From Phycisphaeraceae bacterium (GTDB taxonomy: Bacteria; Planctomycetota; Phycisphaerae; Phycisphaerales; Zrk34), in NCBI GenBank assembly GCA_028282685.1, contig JANQHK010000107.1:1-50212 (forward strand): DNA of 50,212 nt, in the 5' to 3' direction. Each line of letters starts with the position of its first letter. Positions within the stretch are counted from its first letter, which is position 1. Both the position numbers and the translations under genes were made by a program. The notes under the pieces were generated by a model. That model saw only the letters and a list, made by a program, of their open reading frames with translations, did no database searches and was not told the origin of the DNA. Of this stretch, positions 43,186-50,212 are shown piece after piece.

Positions 43186-44373
43186 ATGGCCAAGAAAAAA
43201 GTCACCAAGAAGAAAACGGCGAAGAAAGCGCCCACCCGTAAGAAGGTAGTGAAGCGCCGCACCCCCGCCACCAAACGCAAGGACACCGCCACGAAGCTGA
43301 ACGAACTGGCGCACGCCGTGGCCGACCAGGTGGAAGACGGCAAAGACCCCGGCGTGGCCATTCCCACGCGCGCCCTGTCCAACGTCAGCTTCGACCAAAA
43401 AGCCGGACTGATCCGCATGGGCGACAACGCCCAGCGCCGCAGTTTCTTCAATCTCGGCCAGGCCAAGAAGTTCATGCAGACCATGCTGGTGGCTTCCGGA
43501 TCGAACGCGTTGATCCGCCAAGCCAAGACCACCTCCATTCGTGACCTTTTTTATCACTGCAAACACACCATCGCCGGAACCAGGGAAAACACCTTCGATG
43601 AGCAGAGTGAATCCGATCCGATCATCGAAGATTTGGAAGTGACGCTCGGTTCGTTGCGCGAGGAACTGGGCCTGTTCGCCGAACCCAAGGGCGCGATGGT
43701 CGGTCCGATGACCATCGTCGACAACGGCGACGTGATCGACCTGTCCAAGATGGGTTCCGGTGGATGGGCGGTGCCGAGCATCGTGGAAGACCACGTCATC
43801 CAGTTCAAGCGCGGCAGCGCCAAGTTTGTCCTGCTGATCGAAAAAGGCGCGGTCTGGCGGCGGTTCAGCGAAGACCGCTTCTGGGAAAAGCACAAGTGCA
43901 TGATCATCCACGGCGGCGGCCAGCCGCCGCGCGGCGTTCGCCGACTGATCTGGCGGATGCACAACGAACTGAAACTGCCGGTCTACGTGCTGGTCGATAA
44001 CGATCCCTGGGGCTATTACATCTACTCCGTCGTCAAGCAGGGCTCGATCAACCTGGCCTTCGAAAGCCAGCGCATGGCGATCCCCGATGCGCGGTTCATC
44101 GGCATGAGCAGTTACGACATGGAACGGTTCGAGATTCCCAAGGCCGTGACGATCAATCTGAACGATCAGGACATCCGCCGCGCCAGGGAAATCCTCAACT
44201 ACCCGTGGTTCCAGAAAAAGCAGGGCCGAACCTATCCCTGGCGGAACGAAATCAACCACATGCTCAAACTCGGCGTGAAGCTGGAACTGGAAGCGCTGTC
44301 CAACAAGGACTTCAGCTTCATTACCGAGCACTACCTGCCGCGCAAGCTCAAAGACAAGCAGTGGCTGGATTGA
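43186..44373 (+). CDS. top6A: DNA topoisomerase VI subunit A (Spo11-like)
   Basis: A 395-residue DNA-cleaving subunit. The first 35 residues are Lys/Thr-rich (MAKKKVTKKKTAKKAPTRKK). The winged-helix/5Y-CAP domain holds the catalytic Tyr in TTSIRDLFYHCKHT (Tyr 123). The Toprim domain has FVLLIEKGAVW (Glu 219) and LVDNDPWGYYIYSVV (Asp 271, Asp 273) for metal binding. All residues needed for double-strand cleavage are present. It lies 40 bp after top6B in an operon. Confidence 0.95.
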   Translation: MAKKKVTKKKTAKKAPTRKKVVKRRTPATKRKDTATKLNELAHAVADQVEDGKDPGVAIPTRALSNVSFDQKAGLIRMGDNAQRRSFFNLGQAKKFMQTMLVASGSNALIRQAKTTSIRDLFYHCKHTIAGTRENTFDEQSESDPIIEDLEVTLGSLREELGLFAEPKGAMVGPMTIVDNGDVIDLSKMGSGGWAVPSIVEDHVIQFKRGSAKFVLLIEKGAVWRRFSEDRFWEKHKCMIIHGGGQPPRGVRRLIWRMHNELKLPVYVLVDNDPWGYYIYSVVKQGSINLAFESQRMAIPDARFIGMSSYDMERFEIPKAVTINLNDQDIRRAREILNYPWFQKKQGRTYPWRNEINHMLKLGVKLELEALSNKDFSFITEHYLPRKLKDKQWLD

Positions 44374-44381
44374 CCTGCCCA

Positions 44382-44395
44382 CGGCTTCGGAGCCG
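44382..44395 (+). terminator. weak terminator-like hairpin after top6A
   Basis: CGGCT-TCGG-AGCCG with a stable tetraloop lies 9 bp after the top6A stop. It is followed by GCTTTG and an A-run rather than a proper T-tract, so termination is uncertain. Confidence 0.35.
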
Positions 44396-44536
44396 GCTTT
44401 GAAAAAACCTTTCTCCGGCACTCAAGACACCCTTGAGTCCGTCCGATAAGCCCAAAAGCAAAGCGAAATGGGAATTTTTATCGGGTGCGCTATCAATCTG
44501 GTCGAAACCTTGTTTGTCAGCAGCAGGAGAATGACT

Positions 44537-45706
44537 ATGCGTCGCACTTCAAGCGTCATCGCGAGCGTGTTGGTGGTCCTGGCCGTTTCGGGTTGTTCCA
44601 GATTCCAAGCGGAATACCTACCCATCGAACCGGTCCGTCATCAGGCCTCGGTTTCTCCGGTCACCAACGATAACCCGCGTCCGGCCCCGGCATTTGTCAA
44701 CATGGTCAGCGCGGCCGACCCGGGACGGTACGTCGGCACGATGAATCTTTACGGGGAAATGCCCGGTTCGCCGAAAACCATACCCAACGATGCCCTGGAC
44801 AACCTCCAGCAGGTCTCTTTTACGCGAGAAGGGGCTGATTTCGACGCCGACGTGGACCCCACCGGCCAATGGCTGATCTACGCTTCCACGCGCCACCGCC
44901 CCACCTCCGACCTGTACATCAAGCGTGTGGAAGGCACAGCCATCACGCAACTGACCGACGATCCGGCCAACGACACCATGCCCGCCATCAGCCCGAACGG
45001 GAAGCTGGTCGCTTTCTGCTCCGATCGCAGCGGAAGCTGGGACCTGTACATCAAGCCGGTCTCAGGCGGCAAGGCCGTCCAGCTGACCTCCGGCCCCGCG
45101 CAAGATCTGCACCCCAGTTGGTCGCCGGACGGCGGCAAGATCGTCTACAGCTCGCTGGGTGAGCAGTCCGGACAGTGGGAATTGGCGATCATTGATGTGG
45201 CCAACCCGATCAACAAGCAATTCATCGGGTACGGCCTTTTCCCCGAATTCAGCCCGACAGGCAACAAAATCGCCTTTCAACGGGCACGGTTCCGCGGAAC
45301 GCGGTGGTTCAGTCTCTGGACCATTGACTATATTGACGGCGAAGCCAGCCAACCCACAGAGGTCGCCGTTTCGACCAATGCCGCGGTCATCACCCCCACC
45401 TGGTCACCCGACGGCAAGCGGTTGGCATTCGTGACGGTGGTCAACCCCGGCAATGATCCGCGCGTCCGCCCGGATAACTCGAACCTGTGGGTTATCAACG
45501 CCGACGGAACCGGCCGGATCAACCTCACAAACGACCGCTACGTCAATCTCCAGCCCACCTGGGGCCGGAACGGGCGGCTGTATTTCGTGACCAACCGCGG
45601 GGCTGCGGACAACATCTGGGCGACTCGCGTGGACCAGCCCCTTCTGGCCGGCTCGGGGTCCGAAAAAGAACCTGCACAAACACAGGCCATGGTGCCGACA
45701 GAATAG
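44537..45706 (+). CDS. TolB-like beta-propeller lipoprotein
   Basis: A 389-residue protein. A lipoprotein signal (RRTSSVIASVLVVLAVSGC, lipobox VSGC) precedes a six-bladed propeller with repeated PD40 motifs: DVDPTGQWLIYASTR, AISPNGKLVAFCSDRSGSWD, SWSPDGGKIVYSS, EFSPTGNKIAFQ, TWSPDGKRLAFVT and TWGRNGRLYFVTNR. It resembles the propeller of TolB but lacks its N-terminal domain and no tol/pal genes adjoin it. It probably binds an envelope protein or polysaccharide. ATG 44537 follows AGGAG at nine bases; the ATG at 44531 is too close to that site. Confidence 0.83.
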   Translation: MRRTSSVIASVLVVLAVSGCSRFQAEYLPIEPVRHQASVSPVTNDNPRPAPAFVNMVSAADPGRYVGTMNLYGEMPGSPKTIPNDALDNLQQVSFTREGADFDADVDPTGQWLIYASTRHRPTSDLYIKRVEGTAITQLTDDPANDTMPAISPNGKLVAFCSDRSGSWDLYIKPVSGGKAVQLTSGPAQDLHPSWSPDGGKIVYSSLGEQSGQWELAIIDVANPINKQFIGYGLFPEFSPTGNKIAFQRARFRGTRWFSLWTIDYIDGEASQPTEVAVSTNAAVITPTWSPDGKRLAFVTVVNPGNDPRVRPDNSNLWVINADGTGRINLTNDRYVNLQPTWGRNGRLYFVTNRGAADNIWATRVDQPLLAGSGSEKEPAQTQAMVPTE

Positions 45707-45737
45707 ATAGTCGATTTTTTCGACCACCGGTTGTAAT

Positions 45738-45756
45738 TCCCGATGAATTATCGGGA
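45738..45756 (+). promoter_or_regulatory. 7-bp perfect stem-loop between two lipoprotein genes
   Basis: TCCCGAT-GAATT-ATCGGGA forms a hairpin 32 bp after the propeller gene and 50 bp before the next start. There is no T-tract after it (GATAAATC on plus), so it may be an mRNA-stabilising or regulatory structure. Confidence 0.4.
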
Positions 45757-45808
45757 TAAATCAATACAGGGAAAAGATTTACGAACACTGATGGGCGGAG
45801 CTCATCTC

Positions 45809-46615
45809 ATGCGGCAGGACGCCATGACAAGTGAACAGGACATGCCCGGCAGACCGCGATGTCGGTTTGCGTGGACCGCGATGCTGTTGGTGCTGGCCTG
45901 GGCACTGCTCGGATGCGTAAAGGGCGACAGGAAAGTCGAGTTGCCCGATCGCTACGACAGCCCCTACCCGGCACCCAAGCTGTGGGCCGTTGCCCCGCTG
46001 ATCAATCACAGCGGAACGCTGCTGATGGATCCAGCCCGGCTGGCTGACAAACTCACCCAGCAGTGCCAGCAGATCGACGGCATCGAGACCATCCCGGTCA
46101 ACCGCGTTCTCGAGGTGATGGCCGAGAATGACTTCACGGCCATCACCGGCGTGGCGGATGCAATGACGCTGATCGAGGCCCTGAACGTGGACGGCCTGAT
46201 CGTCGGATCGGTGACGGCATGGGATCCCTATGAGCCGCCGAAGATCGGCATGGCGATCCAGTTGTACGCCCGACGGAATCCCAACGGCGGAACCCGTCTG
46301 GACCCACGCCAACTGTCGGCCGCGGCCACCGATCCCAGTGCTTATTCGGTGACCCGCTACCGCCAACCGGTCAATCACGCCGCCGCGTACCTCGATGCGG
46401 GACACGGCGACATACTGAGCCGATTGCAACGCTACGCCAAGGGGCGCAGCGGAGAAGACAGCCCCGCCGGATGGCGACGCTACCTGCTGAGCATGGACCT
46501 GTACAGTGAGTTTGCCAGCCACGAGCTGATGCGACGGTTGTTCAAAGCCGAATGGGAGCGGCTGATGACCGACCGGCCGGCTCAAGCGGCGGCCGACTCA
46601 CAAACCGAACCCTGA
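45809..46615 (+). CDS. lipoprotein with a CsgG/LpoB-like domain
   Basis: A 268-residue protein. The signal RFAWTAMLLVLAWALLGC ends in lipobox LLGC. The mature part (LWAVAPLINHSGTLLMDPAR, GIETIPVNRVLEVMAENDFT, LIEALNVDGLIVGSVTAWDP) has the layout of the periplasmic LpoB/GNA1162/CsgG-type fold. Start 45809 is decided by GGAG eight bases upstream (45797-45800). Such proteins support outer-membrane assembly or activate peptidoglycan enzymes. The specific role is not known. Confidence 0.72.
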   Translation: MRQDAMTSEQDMPGRPRCRFAWTAMLLVLAWALLGCVKGDRKVELPDRYDSPYPAPKLWAVAPLINHSGTLLMDPARLADKLTQQCQQIDGIETIPVNRVLEVMAENDFTAITGVADAMTLIEALNVDGLIVGSVTAWDPYEPPKIGMAIQLYARRNPNGGTRLDPRQLSAAATDPSAYSVTRYRQPVNHAAAYLDAGHGDILSRLQRYAKGRSGEDSPAGWRRYLLSMDLYSEFASHELMRRLFKAEWERLMTDRPAQAAADSQTEP

Positions 46616-46662
46616 TCCCGTCCCGGCGTCCGACCCGTCGCCGAGACGGGCGAGAGACGCCG

Positions 46663-46911
46663 ATGCACCATCCGAACGACGAATCCGAATCGATCCGCCA
46701 GTTGCTGCTGGTCAAGCGCGATCAGCGCTGGGTGTTTCGCTATCGGTCCGGCGAAGAGCAGGACCTGATGCTCCACTTGGCTCGGACCGCGCAAGACCCG
46801 CAGCAGGATTTCGACTGGTTCGACGCCGCCGTGCTCAGTCACCGACTGGGAACTCGCCTCGCCGAGCAGTTGAAGCAGTGGATGGGCGCCAATTGTACTT
46901 CCGGGCGTTAA
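46663..46911 (+). CDS. small protein of unknown function
   Basis: An 82-residue protein, MHHPNDESESIRQLLLVKRD onward, acidic and without signal or membrane helix. Recognisable features are LVKRDQRWVFRYRSGEEQDL, which could be a short beta hairpin, followed by two helices (FDAAVLSHRLGTRLAEQLK). It lies 47 bp after the lipoprotein and 31 bp before xerC in the same direction, so it is probably co-transcribed. No family is recognised; the coding call rests on its position, start context and composition. Confidence 0.6.
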   Translation: MHHPNDESESIRQLLLVKRDQRWVFRYRSGEEQDLMLHLARTAQDPQQDFDWFDAAVLSHRLGTRLAEQLKQWMGANCTSGR

Positions 46912-46942
46912 GCCCCTAACGGCCAGGCCAATGGAGTTTGCC

Positions 46943-47896
46943 ATGATGCAACTACCGCTGATCGACAAGTTTCTGGACTACCTCCGGCTGGAAAGGCATT
47001 TTTCGCCTTATACCGCCCGTTGTTATGGAGCGGACCTTCGTCAGTACGCCGACTACCTGGTCGAGCAGCTGACCGAGCAGAACCAGCCGGCCGAGGCCGA
47101 GGCCGTTTCCGCGAAGGTGCTCGCCGCCGACGCCCTGGCAATCCGCCAGTTCCTGGCGTTTCTCGACGAGTTCGAGTACTCCGCGGCGACAATGGCGCGC
47201 AAGATCGCCACGCTGCGCAGCTTCTACAAGTGGCTGAATCGCCAGTCGCTGGTGTCGACCAATCCGATGCTGCTCATCCGCACGCCCAAACAGGCCAAGC
47301 GCCTGCCCAAGGCGATCAGCGTCGATCAGATCGAAAAGCTCCTGGCCGCCCCGGACGACACCGTCACCTTGGGTGCCCGTGACCGGGCCATCCTCGAAAC
47401 GCTCTACTCGACCGGCATCCGCGTCAGCGAGTTGGTCGATCTGAACCGGGCCGACCTCGACGACATCGGCGAAGCCCTGACCGTCCGCGGCAAGGGCCGC
47501 AAGGAACGCGTCGTGCCGCTGGGCTCGCATGCCCTGGGCGCCATTCGCCATTACATCGAGAAGCTGAGCAACGACCGGCGGTTCAAAGAACTGGGCTCGA
47601 TGGATACCACCGGCGAAATCCCCCTGTTCATCAACAAGTCCGGCGGTCGGCTTTCGGCCCGCTCCGTCCGGCGCAAGCTCGACAAGTACCTTTCGGAAGT
47701 CGGTCTGCCGACGGACATCAGTCCCCATACGCTACGACACAGCTTCGCCACCCACCTGCTGGACAACGGGGCGGACTTGAGGAGTGTGCAGGAATTGCTG
47801 GGCCACCAGTCGTTGAGCACGACGCAGATTTACACGCATCTGACGACGCAGCGGATGCGGCAGTCGTACGACCAGGCCCACCCCCGGGCCTCGTAA
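46943..47896 (+). CDS. xerC: tyrosine recombinase XerC/XerD
   Basis: A 317-residue tyrosine recombinase with an N-terminal SAM-like core-binding domain (HFSPYTARCYGADLRQYADY) and a catalytic domain. Catalytic residues are Arg 160 (TGIRVSEL), Lys 184 (GKGRKER), His 262 and Arg 265 (HTLRHSF), His 288 (LLGHQS) and Tyr 297 (TTQIYTH). The pattern and length fit the chromosome-dimer-resolving Xer enzymes rather than a phage integrase, and no att or mobile genes surround it. ATG 46943 follows GGAG at six bases. XerC and XerD cannot be told apart here. Confidence 0.92.
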   Translation: MMQLPLIDKFLDYLRLERHFSPYTARCYGADLRQYADYLVEQLTEQNQPAEAEAVSAKVLAADALAIRQFLAFLDEFEYSAATMARKIATLRSFYKWLNRQSLVSTNPMLLIRTPKQAKRLPKAISVDQIEKLLAAPDDTVTLGARDRAILETLYSTGIRVSELVDLNRADLDDIGEALTVRGKGRKERVVPLGSHALGAIRHYIEKLSNDRRFKELGSMDTTGEIPLFINKSGGRLSARSVRRKLDKYLSEVGLPTDISPHTLRHSFATHLLDNGADLRSVQELLGHQSLSTTQIYTHLTTQRMRQSYDQAHPRAS

Positions 47897-47956
47897 TACA
47901 GGCCGACCGCCGCTGCGCGTCTGAATCAGTCTCCTTCTCTCTTTCTCTCAGATAAG

Positions 47957-47987
47957 CGGGCCCCCGTGGTGGCGGGCCCGTTTTTTT
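47957..47987 (+). terminator. Rho-independent terminator after xerC
   Basis: CGGGCCC (47957-47963) and GGGCCCG (47974-47980) flank a 10-nt loop, followed by seven T (47981-47987). It ends the plus-strand unit that begins with the lipoproteins. Confidence 0.85.
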
Positions 47988-48015
47988 ATTGCAGATTTCG
48001 GATTGCGGATTGATA

Positions 48016-48039
48016 CAAGCCCCGCCGTTCACGGCGGGG
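48016..48039 (-). repeat. palindromic repeat shared with 1915-1956 (inverse orientation)
   Basis: CCCCGCCG-TTCA-CGGCGGGG is a perfect 8-bp stem. On the minus strand its 19 bases CCGTGAACGGCGGGGCTTG are identical to the start of repeat copy A at 1915. It lies 76 bp past the ftsI stop and could act as a terminator for it, although only TTG follows the stem. Confidence 0.6.
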
Positions 48040-48114
48040 GTTATTCTTCGTTATTCCGCAACAGAAAACACGTGGCGATCTGCGATCGCCCGCTAAACGA
48101 CATCACACATGAAG

Positions 48115-49857
48115 TCACCGTCCCGCGACTTGGCGGGAATCGGGATTCGGCACATCGCAGGGAATGCCGAGGTAGGGAAGCGTGCGTTCGATGATGCGCT
48201 TGGCCACGGGCGCGGCGACGATCCCGCCGTAGTAGCCCGTGTCCGGATCGGGCTGATGGACGACGACGATGACAACGATCTGCGGATTGGCCAGCGGAGC
48301 GCCGCAGATGAAGCTGCCGGTGTAGGTGCGGGGCAGGTAGCCGCGGCGGTCGGGCGCCGGAACCTGGGCCGTGCCCGTCTTGCCGAAAACCTGATAGAGC
48401 TTGCTGTTGGCCTTTCGACCGGTGCCCTCGGCGACGACGCGCCGCATGACATACCGCGTGTGGTCCGCAATAGCCGGGTCGAGCGCGGGACTGTAACGCG
48501 GATTCAGGGCATCGGCGGCGAGGACGGAGGGCTGGACGATCCTGCCGCCGTTGGCGAAGGCGGTGAACGCTCGGGCCATCTGCAACGGCGTGACGGCGAT
48601 TTCCTGTCCCATCGGCACCGACGTCTGGGAATACTTGTTCCATTGGCGCAGCGGATTGACGATGCCCGGTGATTCGCCCGGCAGGCCGCAGGCGGTCTCC
48701 GAGCCGAACCCGAACTTCCGCAGCGCCTCACGCATTCGGCGCGAACCGAGCTTCAGACCGATCTTGCCCATGCCAATGTTGGACGACTTGATCAGCACTT
48801 CGTCCCAGGTGAGCATTCCGTGCGGGCTGGCATCGTGCAGGAGTCGGCCAAAGTCGGTGCGCCAGGCGCCCGAGGTGGTGGTGTCGATGCGATCATTGGG
48901 GTGGGCGACGCCGGCGGCGGTGGCGGCGGCATGGACGAACGGCTTGAAGATCGAGCCGGGCTCGTAGGGGTCGGTCACGCAGCGATTGCGGCGCATAGCA
49001 GGCGGGGTGTTTCCACGATCGTTCGGATCGTAGAACGGCCAGTTGACCATGGCCAGGACCTGCCCGCTGCGCGCATGCAGCACGACTGCTTCCGCCGTTT
49101 TGGGGCTGTGCTTTTCGACCGTCTGGAGCAACTCCTGCTGGGCGATCTGCTGGATCACCAGGTCAATCGACAGCCGCACATCCTCGCCATGGTCCGGGGG
49201 TCTGTAATCGTTTTCATCCACCCACAAAACGCGTCGACTTGCATCGCGCAGGTATCGCAGTCGCCCGGTTTCGCCACGCAGCCGTTGATCGAATGCAAAC
49301 TCCGCGCCATCCATGCCGCGATGTTCGTCGCCCACAAAGCCGACGACCTGCCCTGCGAGATTTCCCGCGGCGTAATGTCGTACCGGGCGCGGATCGAGCG
49401 CTGCGCCACGCAGGTTCAAGTCGCGCACCGCCCGGGCATGCTGTTCCGAGAGCAGCTTGTTGATGACGACATACCGGCGATCGGCGTTCCTCCCGATCCG
49501 CTGATCGATGGCCGCGGGATTGGCGTCGAGCGCATGGGCCAGGTGCGCCGAAAAAACGGAGAAATCTTCGATGATGCCCGGATCGACAAAGAGCTTGTAA
49601 CCGTAGCGGGTGACGGCCAGAGGTCGGCCGCAGCGATCGGCGATGGTGCCGCGTCGCGCGTGCAGGACATTGGAGCTGAATCGCTTGGAGGCCTCGGCGA
49701 CGAGCGGCGGCTGGGGCATCAGGCGGAGCGTCGCCACGCGCACCATCACGCCGACCAATCCCAGCGTACACAACCCCGCAGCAAGGTATGCGACAATCAT
49801 CGTCCGGCGGCGCAGACGCGAGGAATCGTCCACAAGATGCAGCGGGCGATCACTCAT
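48115..49857 (-). CDS. ftsI: division-type peptidoglycan transpeptidase (FtsI/PBP2-class B)
   Basis: A 580-residue class B penicillin-binding protein. A membrane helix (about 20-45) precedes the dimerisation region (RRGTIADRCGRPLAVTRYGY) and the transpeptidase domain with Ser 302 and Lys 305 (PGSIFKPF), SSN (357-359) and KTG (492-494), so all catalytic motifs are intact. FtsI cross-links septal peptidoglycan. It resembles the FtsI group more than elongation PBP2. It overlaps the upstream ftsL-like gene by four bases (ATGA), the usual dcw-cluster arrangement, and its C-terminus lacks PASTA domains. Confidence 0.9.
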   Translation of the reverse strand: MSDRPLHLVDDSSRLRRRTMIVAYLAAGLCTLGLVGVMVRVATLRLMPQPPLVAEASKRFSSNVLHARRGTIADRCGRPLAVTRYGYKLFVDPGIIEDFSVFSAHLAHALDANPAAIDQRIGRNADRRYVVINKLLSEQHARAVRDLNLRGAALDPRPVRHYAAGNLAGQVVGFVGDEHRGMDGAEFAFDQRLRGETGRLRYLRDASRRVLWVDENDYRPPDHGEDVRLSIDLVIQQIAQQELLQTVEKHSPKTAEAVVLHARSGQVLAMVNWPFYDPNDRGNTPPAMRRNRCVTDPYEPGSIFKPFVHAAATAAGVAHPNDRIDTTTSGAWRTDFGRLLHDASPHGMLTWDEVLIKSSNIGMGKIGLKLGSRRMREALRKFGFGSETACGLPGESPGIVNPLRQWNKYSQTSVPMGQEIAVTPLQMARAFTAFANGGRIVQPSVLAADALNPRYSPALDPAIADHTRYVMRRVVAEGTGRKANSKLYQVFGKTGTAQVPAPDRRGYLPRTYTGSFICGAPLANPQIVVIVVVHQPDPDTGYYGGIVAAPVAKRIIERTLPYLGIPCDVPNPDSRQVAGR

Positions 49858-50183
49858 CGGCCGGCCTGACTCGGAAATACAGTGTCGTGGTGAACCAACT
49901 GGCGTCGGCCTTCGCGGCCGATCACCGGAACGGCGGGCTCGAGCACCAGGCGGGCCCTCCCAATGCGCTGTTGCAGTTGCTCGGGGCTGGTCATCTCCGC
50001 AGCGCGGACCTGGGCGCGCCAGATTTGCTGCTGGGTCTGGTGGTAGCGGATGTTGAGTTGAGCCAGCTCATTGGCCAGGGCATTGCGCTGATGACGCCAG
50101 ACCAACAGCGTGGAGCCGAGCGCCACCAAGGCGGCGATGAGCTGGCTCAACTCAACATCCGCTACCACCAGACCCAGCAGCAA
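49854..50183 (-). CDS. FtsL-like division protein, N-terminus unreliable
   Basis: The frame encodes a membrane helix (LIAALVALGSTLLVW), a coiled coil (RHQRNALANELAQLNIRYHQ) and SPEQLQQRIGRARLVLEP. This fits the small FtsL/DivIC-type partners of FtsI, and it precedes ftsI by ATGA overlap. The first 15 or so residues fall in the right arm of a 76-bp inverted repeat that ends at the last base of the window (50137-50212). The apparent start at 50183 is therefore probably artefactual and the true N-terminus is not represented. Confidence 0.6.
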   Translation of the reverse strand: MLLGLVVADVELSQLIAALVALGSTLLVWRHQRNALANELAQLNIRYHQTQQQIWRAQVRAAEMTSPEQLQQRIGRARLVLEPAVPVIGREGRRQLVHHDTVFPSQAGR

Positions 50184-50212
50184 ATCTGGCGCGCCCAGGT
50201 CCGCGCTGCGGA
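49996..50212. repeat. 76-bp perfect inverted repeat at the window end
   Basis: The left arm 49996-50071 and the right arm 50137-50212 are perfect reverse complements, with a 65-bp spacer. The right arm stops exactly at the last base. The left arm encodes the FtsL-like coiled coil, while the right arm is its reverse copy and has no independent coding sense. A fold-back produced during library preparation or graph assembly at a contig end is the simplest reading. Confidence 0.9.

Noticed and set aside
43150-44421. 423-residue minus-strand frame opposite top6A
   Set aside because: Antisense shadow; top6A carries intact catalytic residues.
46943-47896. Possible integrase marking a mobile island
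   Set aside because: Length and motifs fit a housekeeping Xer recombinase, and no att sites, phage or transfer genes surround it.

Overview
The window reads as one end-to-end chromosomal fragment of a GC-rich, diderm bacterium, most likely a planctomycete of the Phycisphaerae type. This placement is an inference. It rests on a long S10-spc-alpha ribosomal operon lacking rpsD and rpmD, a 23S rRNA gene with its own promoter and no 16S gene upstream, lipid A and Mla-type outer-membrane genes, many small exported proteins of unknown function, and a bacterial DNA topoisomerase VI operon. No phage, insertion sequence or CRISPR array was seen. The left edge cuts through the 23S gene. The right edge ends in a 76-bp perfect inverted repeat that looks like a contig-end fold-back.

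Layout. 1-2300 (minus): 5' half of 23S rRNA with a strong promoter, a hairpin at the expected start site and a boxA-like element; a possible small RNA unit with its own promoter and terminator; and tRNA-Ser(UGA) flanked by two 42-bp repeats. 2300-4700 (minus): an mlaF-mlaD lipid transporter pair without a permease gene. 4700-13430 (plus): a hydroxyacid dehydrogenase, 6-phosphogluconate dehydrogenase, two related exported proteins, an Ldh-family oxidoreductase, an exported-looking HEAT-repeat protein and a KdgK-type sugar kinase. 13440-18450: a small lipoprotein, tRNA-Gly(GCC), an Nfu N-terminal-type protein, mannose-6-phosphate isomerase, an M29 aminopeptidase starting at TTG and a secretin-N-domain-like exported protein.

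18490-34760 (minus): a promoter-headed ribosomal operon of 28 genes from rpsJ to rplQ, including secY, map, infA and rpoA, followed by a ribosome hibernation factor. S5, L15, RpoA and L17 carry long low-complexity tails. 34800-40970: a BFD-like ferredoxin, an inositol-monophosphatase-family enzyme, YjbQ, an alpha/beta hydrolase, LpxB, and a minus-strand cdaA-cdaR operon ending in a membrane-anchored HEPN-like protein. 41000-44400 (plus): topoisomerase VI subunits B and A. 44500-47990 (plus): two envelope lipoproteins, a small unknown protein and an XerC/D recombinase. 48100-50212 (minus): division transpeptidase ftsI with an incomplete ftsL-like gene.

Together the genes serve translation and secretion (rRNA, tRNAs, ribosomal operon, SecY, methionine aminopeptidase, hibernation factor), envelope building (Mla, LpxB, FtsI, lipoproteins, c-di-AMP synthesis), sugar metabolism (Gnd, KdgK, ManA) and DNA topology and segregation (topo VI, XerC/D). 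The least explained parts are the topo VI operon, the HEPN-like gene on the c-di-AMP operon, the paired exported proteins at 7.4-9.3 kb, the ribosomal-protein tails and the short transcription unit before the 23S promoter.
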